Source: Aphelocoma coerulescens (lineage: Eukaryota; Chordata; Aves; Passeriformes; Corvidae). From it: a DNA stretch of 64,000 bases. The notes under the pieces were generated by a model, which saw only the letters and a program-made list of their open reading frames with translations, was not told where the DNA came from and did not search any database. Every line of letters starts with the position of its first letter. Position 1 is the stretch's first letter. The position numbers were made by a program, and so were the translations under genes. The stretch lies in NCBI RefSeq assembly GCF_041296385.1, contig NW_027184085.1, positions 52,171,109-52,235,108 on the forward strand, written 5' to 3'. This document shows, one piece after another, positions 10,330 to 19,463 of this stretch.

Positions 10330-11169
10330 ATGGAGGAACCGTGGGAAGACTCTTGGCTTTCAGAGCCGCATATGGACATTTATCTTAAACTTAAAATGAT
10401 TCTTGAACAACGGTTTGTAAATTTTAGCTTGATTCAAGCTCAGAAAGAACTGAAACACTTCCTGGCATGGTTGTTTAAGAACTTTTTCTATGTTTCTTGG
10501 GATTTAATTCTTACCAAGAGCTTTTGGAAGACCGTTTGGACCCAGTTAATATTTGAGTCAAAATATATGCCGATGGAAGAATATTTTCATGAATATTATT
10601 TAATTACCGAGACTGTTGAGCAACGTCAGCTGTGCCCTGGCGAAGGGAAGCCTGCCTCATGGACCGTGCGGCCTCGGCCACGTGCGCCGAGCGCTCTGCG
10701 AGCCGCAGCGAGACGGTTCCCGTGCGCGGGCGGAGCCACGCGAGCCGCAGTGTCGGTGGCGGAGCGAGGCGCGGCAGGAGCGGCGCGGCCCGGCAGTGCC
10801 CGCCCGGCCCCGCGCAGCGCGTGGTGGAGCGAGCCCCGAGAGCGCCCGAACGAGAGGGGCGGCGCGCGGGCGGCGGCTGGCGGCAGAGTGGAGCCGTGCC
10901 CAGCCGAAACGCGCGCTGGAACAGGGCACGGGGGGGTCACGCTTGGGGGCCTGGCCGAGATGCAGAGCCTGGCAGTGGCAATGCAGCTGCGACCAGAGGA
11001 GGCGACGCACGGAGAACGGAGCGGCGCGGCCCGGCCCGGCCCGTGCGGCCCCGAACACGACCCTGGGAAAAGCGCGCTGATAATTCCAACACGGGAGCGA
11101 CTGAAAGAGAGAGCAAAGACACAGCGAGACAGAAAACAGCAGCCACTCGGAAAAAGGAAAAGACCATAG
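10330..11169 (+). CDS. gag: Gag matrix-like fragment running into captured sequence (279 aa)
   Basis: The ATG at 10330 has a strong context (A at -3, G at +4) and is the first good start after the leader. Residues 1 to about 97 are rich in aromatic and hydrophobic helical residues, with a pattern ([10 protein letters not shown], then [10 protein letters not shown]) that resembles the matrix domain of alpha/beta-like Gag proteins. It starts Met-Glu, so it lacks the Gly2 used for N-myristoylation; avian alpharetrovirus matrix also lacks it. From about residue 98 the frame enters the CpG-rich segment and becomes Ala/Pro/Arg-rich without recognisable capsid or nucleocapsid (no major homology region, no zinc knuckles), ending in a basic tail at a TAG (11167-11169). 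It overlaps the cold-shock frame for about 510 nt in another frame. The residues after about 97 may be incidental. Assignment to Gag is by pattern only. Confidence 0.6.
   Translation: MEEPWEDSWLSEPHMDIYLKLKMILEQRFVNFSLIQAQKELKHFLAWLFKNFFYVSWDLILTKSFWKTVWTQLIFESKYMPMEEYFHEYYLITETVEQRQLCPGEGKPASWTVRPRPRAPSALRAAARRFPCAGGATRAAVSVAERGAAGAARPGSARPAPRSAWWSEPRERPNERGGARAAAGGRVEPCPAETRAGTGHGGVTLGGLAEMQSLAVAMQLRPEEATHGERSGAARPGPCGPEHDPGKSALIIPTRERLKERAKTQRDRKQQPLGKRKRP
10626..11070 (+). other. CpG-rich segment between Gag fragment and cold-shock domain
   Basis: About 445 bp of very GC- and CpG-rich DNA in an AT-rich window, with sharp edges: the AT-rich Gag fragment on the left, and a shift to A-rich sequence before the cold-shock domain on the right. 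It is open in several frames on both strands because stop codons are rare in such composition. Inference: it is the 5' UTR and/or first coding exon of the captured transcript, since vertebrate Y-box genes start in CpG islands. Retention of so many CpGs in an inserted element supports recent integration or lack of methylation. It could instead be a viral leader or an unrelated host fragment. Confidence 0.6.
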
Positions 11170-11627
11170 TAGCTAAGATCTTAGGGACAGTGAAATGGTA
11201 TAATGTTAAACAAAACTATGGTTTTATAACAAGATGTGATAACCAGCAAGACATATTCGTGCATAGAACTGCTATTAAAAAGAATAACCCTGAAAAATGC
11301 ATCCCAAGCTTGGGAGATGGAGAGGTGGTGGAATTCAAAATCATACAAGGTAGAAAAGGGTTACAAGCATTGCAGGTCACTGGGCCTGATGGTGTTCCTG
11401 TAAAAGGCAGTATATATGCAAAAAATCGTAGTCATGTTAGACAATATCTCCATTGTAAACCCCCCCTACAGTCTCCCTTTCCTAATCCCACCTTTCCCTT
11501 TTACCCTATGTCCTATTACCCCCAGTGTATTCCCAATCCGTTTTTTCATCCATGGTTCCCCTCACAAACCCCTGCCTTTGCCAATTGTTTCCCCTACAAT
11601 TCCTCTCTGATGCCGATGGGGGGATGA
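10659..11627 (+). CDS. Y-box-family cold-shock domain protein, retroviral passenger (322 aa)
   Basis: Intact frame from the first ATG (10659) after an in-frame stop at 10617-10619 to a TGA at 11625-11627; it could also open at a GTG at 10632. Residues 1 to about 165 come from CpG-rich DNA and are Arg/Ala/Gly-rich with no known domain. Residues about 170-258 form a cold-shock domain of Y-box type: GTVKWYN, NYGFITR (RNP1-like), DIFVH (RNP2), AIKKNNP, GDGE.VEF and VTGPDGVPV. The nucleic-acid-contact residues Trp180, Phe189, Phe200 and His202 keep the spacing (9, 11, 2) of human YBX1 Trp65, Phe74, Phe85, His87. By eye the domain is about 60% identical to YBX1. The last 60 residues are Pro/Phe/Tyr/Asn-rich and unlike the alternating basic and acidic islands of Y-box proteins. 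Known: Y-box proteins bind single-stranded RNA/DNA, package mRNA and regulate translation. No introns, so it was captured as mRNA. The start has a weak context; splicing or reinitiation past the Gag start would be needed. Confidence 0.85.
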   Translation: MDRAASATCAERSASRSETVPVRGRSHASRSVGGGARRGRSGAARQCPPGPAQRVVERAPRAPEREGRRAGGGWRQSGAVPSRNARWNRARGGHAWGPGRDAEPGSGNAAATRGGDARRTERRGPARPVRPRTRPWEKRADNSNTGATERESKDTARQKTAATRKKEKTIVAKILGTVKWYNVKQNYGFITRCDNQQDIFVHRTAIKKNNPEKCIPSLGDGEVVEFKIIQGRKGLQALQVTGPDGVPVKGSIYAKNRSHVRQYLHCKPPLQSPFPNPTFPFYPMSYYPQCIPNPFFHPWFPSQTPAFANCFPYNSSLMPMGG

Positions 11628-11645
11628 AAAGGGGGAGGGAAGAAA
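11626..11645 (+). other. Uninterrupted 20-nt purine tract at the end of the cold-shock frame
   Basis: Twenty consecutive purines overlap the TGA stop of the cold-shock frame and include AAAAGGGGGAGGG. The composition is that of a retroviral polypurine tract, but it lies 200 bp upstream of the 3' LTR, so it is not the boundary tract. It may mark a second plus-strand priming site or be chance. Confidence 0.35.
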
Positions 11646-11845
11646 TTAAACCCTCTCCTGCCTCAGTTTCCCCACAAAGCATGCTCAGAGAGTTCTGTCT
11701 CCCTTCTGTCAGCCCTAAGATGTTCCACAGAATCTGTTTGGACATTTAAAGACTCAGGAGGGTGGCTTGTTTTGTTTTGAAACTGTTCTTGTTATGTTTA
11801 TCCAGTTGTCTTCATTCTCCTTTTATTAAAATAAAACGGGTGAGA
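11628..11845 (+). other. 3' untranslated region of the element with boundary polypurine tract
   Basis: Non-coding stretch between the cold-shock stop codon and the 3' LTR. Its last 18 nt (11828-11845) are purine-rich (15 of 18) and directly abut the LTR, the position of a polypurine tract; three pyrimidines make it degenerate. No env remnant is recognisable. Confidence 0.6.
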
Positions 11846-12122
11846 TGTTGGGGTCCCTCCCCCGCGCCCTGTAGCCCTGAGGGAGGCACGGGGTTTCCCT
11901 GTCCCTGCTCAGCCTCGTTCCCCATTGGTTGGTTTGTGTTCCCCTGCGCGGGCAAAGCAGCTCGGGTCCTGTGACTGTGGCAGAGTCTCTCGGCAGATCC
12001 CGGCCATGCGGCTGGGGAAATAAACATCTCTGAAACATCTAGCAAGAATCCGTCCGTATATATTTCTTTTCCACGGGACTCCTGGTTTGATATAGGCGTG
12101 TTGCAGTATCCCCACTGCAACA
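11846..12122 (+). repeat. 3' LTR of the cold-shock-domain element (277 bp)
   Basis: Direct copy of 9935-10211 at a constant offset of 1911 bp, with three mismatches and no indels. Inverted CCAAT at 11924-11928 and AATAAA at 12019-12024 are both retained. It is followed at once by the 3' copy of the 6-bp target duplication. Near identity of the LTRs means recent integration on a bird time scale, unless gene conversion has homogenised them. Confidence 0.95.
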
Positions 12123-12128
12123 AGTTTT
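12123..12128. repeat. Target-site duplication, right copy (AGTTTT)
   Basis: Matches 9929-9934 exactly. The empty site would have read ...GATCCATGAGTTTTGGGG..., which gives a direct test for orthologous empty loci in related birds. Confidence 0.93.
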
Positions 12129-14984
12129 GGGGTAGACCTTGTGCTCTCTGCTGAGACTAATGGAGAGAATGTAAGACAGAGGGACTTGCAACTTGCAACA
12201 TTGCAACATTGCAATATTGCAAGCACCTTGAGTGAGAGAAGCCTGCAGAATGATCCAGGACTAGTTTGGTTGAGTGACAGCGCTGACCAGGTGGGACGAC
12301 ACATCTCTGGGGATGCAGGTAGCAGCACAGATGCCTGCTGTGCAGCTATTGCTAACAAACCCTTCTTAGACATGTCCTTCTGAGCTGCTATGTTAAAATA
12401 TGTATTTAATCCCTTAAGGAACCTTTGGGGGGTTGACTGCTGGAGGTGTAGCCATGTAGACCTCAGGGCTCTGCTTGAAAGCAGTCCCTGCTTACCACAC
12501 TGAGGTTGCTCATGGTTTCTGCTTCACCAGGCTCTGGAATGTCAGTGAGAAAATGCTGAGGAAACTGGCATTTTCTGACCATGGGGAGGTGACAATACTC
12601 TGCATCTTTTCTTCATTCTAACACAAGTCTTTATCCTGTTCAATATAGAAAAGTATTTTTCCTCCCTGCCTGAACAGCAGGAATCACTGCAGGTGGTTAG
12701 TGACAGGTGTTATTCCAAGATCATCCCAGCTTCTGCAATATCATCCTTTGCTTCTGCCACTGGGTCCCATAAAGCAACTCATGTCAGAACCCCCAAAGAG
12801 GCTGGGAGGTTTTTGTGTGGTGCCATATGCCAGCTGAAACCAGAGGGCATTATTTTCTGAATTTATCAGCCTCAAAAGAGATGCAGCTGCACCAGTTATT
12901 ATCTCTTCTGACTATAAAGCAACATTTCCTTTTTCCACTCAGTGGTTTGATATAATGCTGCAATAATGGCAAAGCCATTAACAAGCTGAAGTAAAGTCAC
13001 ATGTTGATTTCCATTGCTGGCCCAGAGTTACTGTATAATTTAGTTTTGCTGATCCTGTCTCTGACCTGTCTGTTTCGCCTAGTTTGTTTTCTTCCGTCTT
13101 TTCAAATAACTTTAAGTTACTACTGTCATCTGGAACGAAATTTACATTGTTTCCTCTTCCCAAAGCCAAGCCTAGTTACAAAGTTTGGCTCGGTCTTAAT
13201 AAAATACCGATGGTATTAAAAGCCCGTTTTCTGTCTTGATACTTGCTCTTGTTACTTTACCAGACCAAGGAACCTTAATATCCTTTTTTTCTGAATACAT
13301 ATAAGAAATTAAGTAGCTGCATTTGGTGCTTCATAAGCAAAGAGGAGGATAAAATATTTGTTTGTTTAGTTGATGATCTTGCTATGCAGACTGATGTGAG
13401 AAACTTGAAATAATATATACAACATAGCTTCTAAAAGAAATGGAAAAGACACAGAAATGCTGAATAATTAATGTGTCTTTCAGTTATTTATTTGTAGAAT
13501 ATTGCATCAGGTAAGCCTGTTGCACTGTTTTCCCTAGAATTTTTTAAAATTGCATAATTAATTCCCAGTAAAATAAGTAGTATATTACTTCTATAGCTGA
13601 TCTGTCTAATTAGTAGATTTTTTGTTTGCAGCTGTAAGATTAAACCTTATTAGTATCCTTTGCTTATTAAAATAGTTTTATAATATCCTTTATGAAATTC
13701 AAGCCATGAAAGCTTAGGTAAGTCTTAGCTTACCTATCACCTAATTTTAAAACAATGTATACAGCACAACAACCATGGTTATCCCAAAAATATATACTTT
13801 TCTAATTCACCTACGAGGCTATATTCCTAATCATTACACTATATACCATGTTCTTAAAGGTTTCAAAATACTGTTATGATCAGGAGGGGACTGAGATACT
13901 GTAGCACAAGACTGATGTCTGAGGCAATATCAAAGCAAGCAAACACATTTTCTGGAGTGATTCATTTGTATTCCTTCATTTTAGTAATTTCTCTAATTTT
14001 TTTTTAAGAATACTATGGTTTTGAAAGAAAGAACCATCTCCATACTAGAAAATGGAAGTGGGAAAAATTATTTGAGAAGCAGTCCACAGAGCCCAATATC
14101 TAAGCATTTTTTTTAAAAAAAATGAATTATTCAAGAAAGATGTTCAGAAAAGGAATTGGCTCTGAGGACCAGAATTTTTTGCTTTCTAATGTTTTTTCTC
14201 TGGAAATTTTGTCTAAGTAATCACATTTCTAGCATCAACTGACTTCAGGATGTTTTATTTGTCAAAATACAAAGCAGAATTACATTATCACTAGCATTTG
14301 TCCTTTGCACTCTACAGTGCTCCTCAGATAAAGAGTCATGAGACTGTGATTTAGTAATTATTTCTTTCCATCTCATGCTGCAAGTAGATGTGATTGATTG
14401 AACTTGCAAAATTTCTATCTGGATTTTGGTTGTCTCTTTGCTAGAAAATTTCTGATCACAAGTTTTGATTCTAATTTTGATTTTGGTCACCATCTTGGAA
14501 TAGGACTGAAAGAGGTTTTGAGTCTGGACTCTGGCAAATTCTTTCTTGCAGTGTGTCCGGACATTTGGAGGCAGAATTTGCCTTCAGCCAATATCTATTT
14601 GTTACATGTCTTCCAAATACAATAACTGCATAGAATATGACTGTCATTGTACATCATATGTAGTTTTCTGTCAGCTAACTCAAGTTATTTCTTATTGCTA
14701 CAACAGATTTCTTTGGCACAAAAATAACAAAAAAAGTATTTTCCAGAACCAGCAAATGTCAGGTTTTAATGCCACATAAGGTAGCTGTGACAGTGACTGT
14801 GCTGAATACAATAGATTCTACAAGGTATGGGTCTAGATGTTTTGTGTCAGTGCCTATGTGTCAGATTCACTTTGTCCAGTCATCATTTTATGGTGAATGC
14901 AATTGTTTAAACAAGAGCTGGGAGCTGAACTGCTCTGTCAAATCTATCCAGCAGTACAGTCAGTGGTGCAGTTTGTCTCCATCA
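12129..14984. other. Non-coding DNA
   Basis: Flank of the CSD element. Apart from the short TTGCAACA repeat at its start nothing was recognised. Frames up to 82 codons (for example 14245-14493 minus) lack domain patterns. Confidence 0.55.
12183..12222. repeat. Short imperfect TTGCAACA tandem repeat
   Basis: About 40 bp of repeated TTGCAAC/TTGCAACA/TTGCAATA units just outside the right end of the CSD element. Likely a host microsatellite of no function. Confidence 0.6.
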
Positions 14985-15490
14985 AATGTGGCAGTTTAAC
15001 CTCCAGCAGCAGGCAAGCCCCATGCTACAATTCTGTCCTCCCCAGTGAGGTGGGAGAGAGTATGGGAAGCCTAAAAGGGCAAAAAAATTGTGAGTTGATG
15101 GCAGTTCAAACCAGTCAGCAAGCAGGTGTTTGGCGATTTGCAGGAAAGAAAGACTTCATCACACATAATGGTCATCTGAGAAGACAAATGCTGTGACTTC
15201 CAATGTCCCCTTTCCCTCTTCTTTCCCATCCCTTTAGTGCTGAACATTGACATCATATAGCAGGGAATATCCATTTAGTTCTCAGTCAGCTGTGCCAGCT
15301 GTGTTGCCTTCCAATCTAGGGCACCCTCAGCCTGTTCACTGGAAGGGTAGCATGAGAAACAGAGTAGACCCTAATGTTGTCCAAACAGTGTTCAGCAACA
15401 GCAAGAATGTGGGTCTGTTATCAACACTGTTTTGGTCTTAAGCCCAGCATCCTATCAGCTGCTATGGGACAATTAACTCTATCCTAATGA
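14985..15490 (-). mobile_element. ERVL-like solo LTR, antisense orientation
   Basis: Minus-strand copy of the same LTR family as 4451-4981. On the plus strand the order is reversed: GTTTAACCTCCAGCAGCAGGCAAGC (LTR 3' end), GGTGGGAGAGAG, GTCATCTGAGAAGAC, GACATCATATAGCAGGGAATATCC, TTATCAACACTGTTTT, and GGACAATTAACTCTATCC (LTR 5' end). No internal retroviral sequence adjoins it. Ends are approximate and copies are strongly diverged. Confidence 0.78.
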
Positions 15491-16531
15491 ACTCTTGAAC
15501 AATTGAAGGGTTTTTATTGGCTTGATTTTCTTGTAATAAGTTTGTAAATTGGTAAACCAATATTTAAGTGTTCCCTTGACTTAGATTTTTGAGATATTGA
15601 AGCTATTCCAGTATATGTAATACACCTATCATCTAAAGTTTGTGAATTCAGGACCTCACAGAGTTCCTTGTGCCAATACAGTCCTGTTTAAGTTTCACTC
15701 TTGTAAAACCTGAGGAAAATAAGTGAATAAAATCTCTCATAGACAATAAACATGAAAAAGAAATCAATTACATCTATGAAAATAGACCTATTCTACTTTT
15801 ATTACAGCCTTAAAAATATTTACTTTCATTTCTTTGTTTTAGTGAAACATTCAAGTGAATTAAATAGTCCTATCATTAAGGCATAAGGTAAGAAGAAATA
15901 TTTTCAGGGTGGAATATGGGATAAGCTAGGATAAATTCTTGAAAACAGCCTCTTTTTTTTGCTTTCTCAATAGAGAGAGTGGCCATGCACATTTCATCCC
16001 TTCCTCTATCAGGCAATTTGATATTGGTCATGTCTGTGCAGGCAGAGTTATATATAATTTATGTTACCAATTACCTAATGTTTAATATACATAAAACAGA
16101 GTTAGAGGAAACATTGGTACATTCACTAATGAGTTTCTACTGGAAAGGCAGACATCAGCCTGGATCATGCTGGCATTCATCAGATCAGTTTCTGGAAGTT
16201 GTTGTAAAGTGTGATCTTTCAATTTTCTCTGTTGCTTTTTTGACTCTGTTGGTTTTCTTGGAGCTCTACACACAATTTTGTTTCAATATTAAAAAATTTT
16301 GCCAGTACTGTTAGTCAGGAGCATCATGGGGTTTTTTGGACTTCTGTGACAAACATCTCAGCTCTAGCCAACTCGCTGCTGAGTAAAGTAGCAAGAGAAG
16401 CTGAGCCAACCCCCAGAGCAGTGCCTTACAGAACTGATCACGGTGTCAAGACTGCTAATACCCCAGACCAGGTGTTATGGAAAAGGAAGCACACCAATTC
16501 ACTGAGTTTTAAGCACTGTGCCATACCTAGT
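15491..16531. other. Non-coding DNA
   Basis: No gene recognised. A 111-codon frame at 15979-16314 has no recognisable domain or coding bias and is probably chance. Confidence 0.5.
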
Positions 16532-17850
16532 TGTAGTGGGTTGGATTTGTAACCAGGCAGAAACCCCAATTTAGTGTAGTGGTTTGGTCCAAAATACTCA
16601 TTACTGTTTATCTTCTGTGAGATAAGAATTAGGAGAAATGCAAAGCAGGCACCAAACTTGAAAGAATATAAAGAAGTTTATTAACAGACCTAAAAGAAGG
16701 AAAAAAAAAAATTATACCACACCTTCAGAACTCTTCTCCTCCCCCCACCATTCTCCCTTCTCCCACTGACAATGTAAAAAGACAACCCTTAAGATGTTCA
16801 GTCTGTTTACCACTTCCATAATAACCTTGTTCAGTCCATTTAGGAAGAGGAGTCTCTCTTATCCATGCTATGAAAACATTATCACAATGAGACAGCTGCC
16901 TGGGTTGGTTCTCTGCTCACATGTGAGTCCCTTCCCACAACTTGCAGCTGCTCCCACAACTGCTTTTGAGGGTCCACTCTTGAAGGTTTTTGGGGTACAA
17001 TTTTAAGGTTGAGCTGTTCAGAAACAAAATTTCTCTTCACCCATCTCTGGGAGCATTTCATCTCTAAGAACAGAGGCCCTTCTCCTTCCCTGGGAGCAAA
17101 GGGTCCTCCTCATCTTCATCTCTAGGACTATCTCTGGGAGCATCTCTAGGAACTGAGGTTTTCTCCTTTCCCAGTTGGAGCAAAAATCCTCATCGCTTCC
17201 ATCTCTCCCTGTCCAAACTTCTCATGAAATTACAGCTGCTTCAGCATCTGCCTATCTCAGCGCAGGTGCTTTTGCTAAGGAGTTGAATGCTCCACCCCCC
17301 ATGCCTTCATGAAATTACAATGGGATACTCTGATATGTCATAGCTTCACAACAGAATTTCATCTTTAAGCATCTCCTCTTTCACTTCCCTCAGGTTTTCA
17401 GCTCTTCATAGCACTAAAAGGGTTAATCTCACCTGGGCCTTGCAGCTGGAATGTTGCTTATCGCAGTGGAGAGGGGGAGAGCCGAGCCGCTCCGGCTGCC
17501 CACAGCAGCTCTGTGGGGGGAGGGGGGGTTCCACGGCTGGAACAGGCCCATGGCTCCAGGCTGGCTGTGGCCCGGCCCAGCCTGGCCCAAGCAGGGCCTG
17601 GCCGGCCCCACTGGCCCCCACACGGGGCCCGCAGCCACCTGTGCCAGCGCCGGAAACGAGAGAGAGCTGGGGTGGGAGTTTGTCTATTCTTAAGTGTGTA
17701 TCACAGAGGCGGTCACAACTTTAAGTGGCTTAAAGAATTGTCCATATTCAAACTGGCCAGCTGATAGGTCCTATCAGGTCACAGAGGAAGCTGTAAGCAA
17801 CCCCTTGCAAGAGCATCACTTCTGGGACTATGCTTTGCCAACCCATGGCA
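16532..17850 (-). mobile_element. Large solo LTR (about 1.3 kb), antisense
   Basis: On the plus strand it runs from TGTAGTGG to CCATGGCA, the reverse of TGCC...CTACA. It is flanked by CTAGT (16527-16531) and CTAGC (17851-17855), a 5-bp duplication with one mismatch, as expected for ERVL-type elements. It aligns in reverse complement along its length with 47844-49244, including the GC-rich stretch at 17440-17660, the CATTGTCAGTGGGAGAAGGG block (reverse at about 16755-16775) and the TCTTTATATTCTTT block (about 16668). The long GC-rich open frames here (up to 94 codons on both strands) are compositional shadows. The 5' end of the LTR (right side) appears internally shortened compared with the other copy. 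Confidence 0.8.
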
Positions 17851-19463
17851 CTAGCCTACAGAAAAGATGACTGAAATTAAGAATGTGAAGTCTAAAACAG
17901 ATGTATCTTTTGCACAAAGCAGAAGGGACATCTCAGGCTTAGCTTGGGTGCTGGATCCTCCTTTTGACTCACACAATGCAGCAGGACTGATAATGACAGG
18001 TAAATACCAGGTTCTGACTCCCCTCAGAGTCAACAAGAAATTCAGTCTCAAAGGGAACTTGTCCCTGTCATCTCTCACACTCAGTTCTTCCCCAGTGCAT
18101 ATGGTGGTCATCTGGATGGGGCTATTACAACGAAATTTCCAACTGTTCATCCTGGAAGGGAGAATCATGACCCCAGGATAGGGTAGATAAAAATGTAAGG
18201 TGTCCGTGCACAAACATAAAAATTTTGAAACAGTGTTGATCAGGTAATTTTTCTTTTGAAAGACCTCCTAAAGAGGTCAGAGTCAAGGTACAACACACAC
18301 AGGATTTCCTACCCACCGTGCTTCGCAACCACAGGCAGGACTGACACCAACTTGCTTAGTAACAGATCCTCACTCTCCTCCTGTCTTGGATCTCCTGTTT
18401 TGCAGGTATTTGTGCTGTCAGAATTGATTCCCTCTGAGGAATTTCCAGTATCGGGTTATCTGAATGGTCAGGTTATCTTCAGAACACATAGGAGTACATG
18501 GGGCTTGGAAGACCTATGCATGTACCGGTATAGACGTAATCCACTCTCAAATGGTTCATGTATATTTGGGGTTCTTGAACCTTGCCATTGGTGTCCACAA
18601 ACAGCATTATACAGAATGCATGAGTACAGAAATATTTTTAATTGGCTAATTCACAGAGCATGTAGCAGAGAGGCAAAATAAACATTCTAGCAGACCACTA
18701 CTGCAGCACGGTTGCCACTCCCAGTGCAGGCACTCAGTGACTCTCTGATGCACACACACATGACAGCTGACTGTGAGCATGTGCTCTTTGTACCAGGCTG
18801 AACCTCAGTACTTCCAAGAGGCTCTCCTTGTACCATTTGGTGTTTTTCTTGGGTATTTTATATCCCTTTATATCCTTTACATCCTTTTCTGTTGGAGGTT
18901 TTCTCTGACCTACTATCACCTTTATCTCTAAGCTACAACTTCTTTTAAGAGGCCTGTGACTGCCTTGCAGCTCAGTAGGACATTTCTCATGACAAAATAC
19001 AGGATTTGGTCCAAAGTCACATATCTTGTCTGAGGCACTTTGTCACACACCCATGAGCTGTGGGATGAAGTTTCCATCCTTGACAGCTCAAGGACAATGA
19101 CCTTCTCACGATTTCCCTCATCCTGTAGGTTTAGTGTCAAGGGCTTGTATCCTACCACCAGTGAGCTGTGGTTGCAAATCATCTTCAATGTTTTAATGTG
19201 ATGATGATGGCTCCATCCAGACTTGCTCCTGTCCCCTTGGTTTTCTAAGGAGGGTTTGGTGCTCTTCCTTATGGGTCTCACACATGAGTATCCTCCGGTT
19301 TTGTTAGCAAGTCGTATCAAAGTTTTAACTCAAAAAGTGGAACATCATCCCCTACTGTAACATGGTTTCCAAAATTGTATGAAAAATAACATTTTGATTA
19401 ATAAGGAATGCCAGTAGATTACAATTCATTTAAAGCTAGTACTCTAACATGGACATAATTTTA
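17851..19463. other. Non-coding DNA with an unexplained 130-codon minus-strand frame
   Basis: No host gene recognised. The minus-strand frame at 18928-19320 is 130 codons long, the longest open frame outside recognised elements apart from a 180-codon GC-rich frame at 62107-62649 and two frames near 18256 and 55646. It has no domain I can name, and may be a decayed transposon or processed-pseudogene piece. Frames at 17851-18213 and 18256-18681 also lack family signals. Confidence 0.4.

Larger units (their letters stand above)
9935..12122 (+). mobile_element. Non-autonomous LTR retroelement carrying a Y-box cold-shock domain gene
   Basis: Complete proviral structure of 2188 bp. Seen: two 277-bp direct LTRs beginning TGTTGGGG and ending CAACA, offset by exactly 1911 bp; a perfect 6-bp duplication AGTTTT outside both ends; a primer-binding-site candidate 3 nt after the 5' LTR; a purine-rich tract abutting the 3' LTR. 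Inside are a Gag matrix-like start, a CpG-rich segment, and an intronless cold-shock-domain frame. No protease, reverse transcriptase, integrase or envelope sequence is present, so mobility would need proteins from a helper virus. Known: 6-bp duplications and short LTRs fit alpha/beta-like (ERVK-type) retroviruses rather than gamma or ERVL. Inference: a cellular Y-box-family mRNA was captured by a retrovirus, as in gene-transducing avian retroviruses. Whether this is a family or a single copy cannot be told from one window. The LTR structure is near certain; the capture interpretation is strong. Confidence 0.93.

Noticed and set aside
10632..10658. Starting the cold-shock frame at the GTG at 10632.
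   Set aside because: Vertebrate and retroviral frames rarely start at GTG. The first ATG, at 10659, was chosen, with the reservation that its context is weak.
10930..11157. Possible -1 ribosomal frameshift sites between the Gag-like and CSD frames (7-G run at 10930-10936; A-run at 11151-11155).
   Set aside because: In the Gag phase neither gives a canonical X XXY YYZ heptamer: the G run is preceded by C in the needed position, and the A run is followed by GG. Frameshifting is not excluded, but the sequence does not show it.
10626..11167. Long minus-strand and third-frame ORFs across the CpG-rich block (104-154 codons).
   Set aside because: Stop codons are rare in such GC-rich DNA. The frames are Ala/Arg/Pro-rich without domains and lie opposite the CSD frame.
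9784..12373. ORFs of up to 154 codons read antisense through both LTRs.
   Set aside because: The two LTR copies give the same peptide by duplication; it ends in different flank and has no coding signals.
17406..17764. Cluster of Trp/Pro/Gly-rich ORFs on both strands.
   Set aside because: They are the GC-rich part of the solo LTR at 16532-17850, and the matching block of the second LTR at 47950-48330 gives similar shadows.
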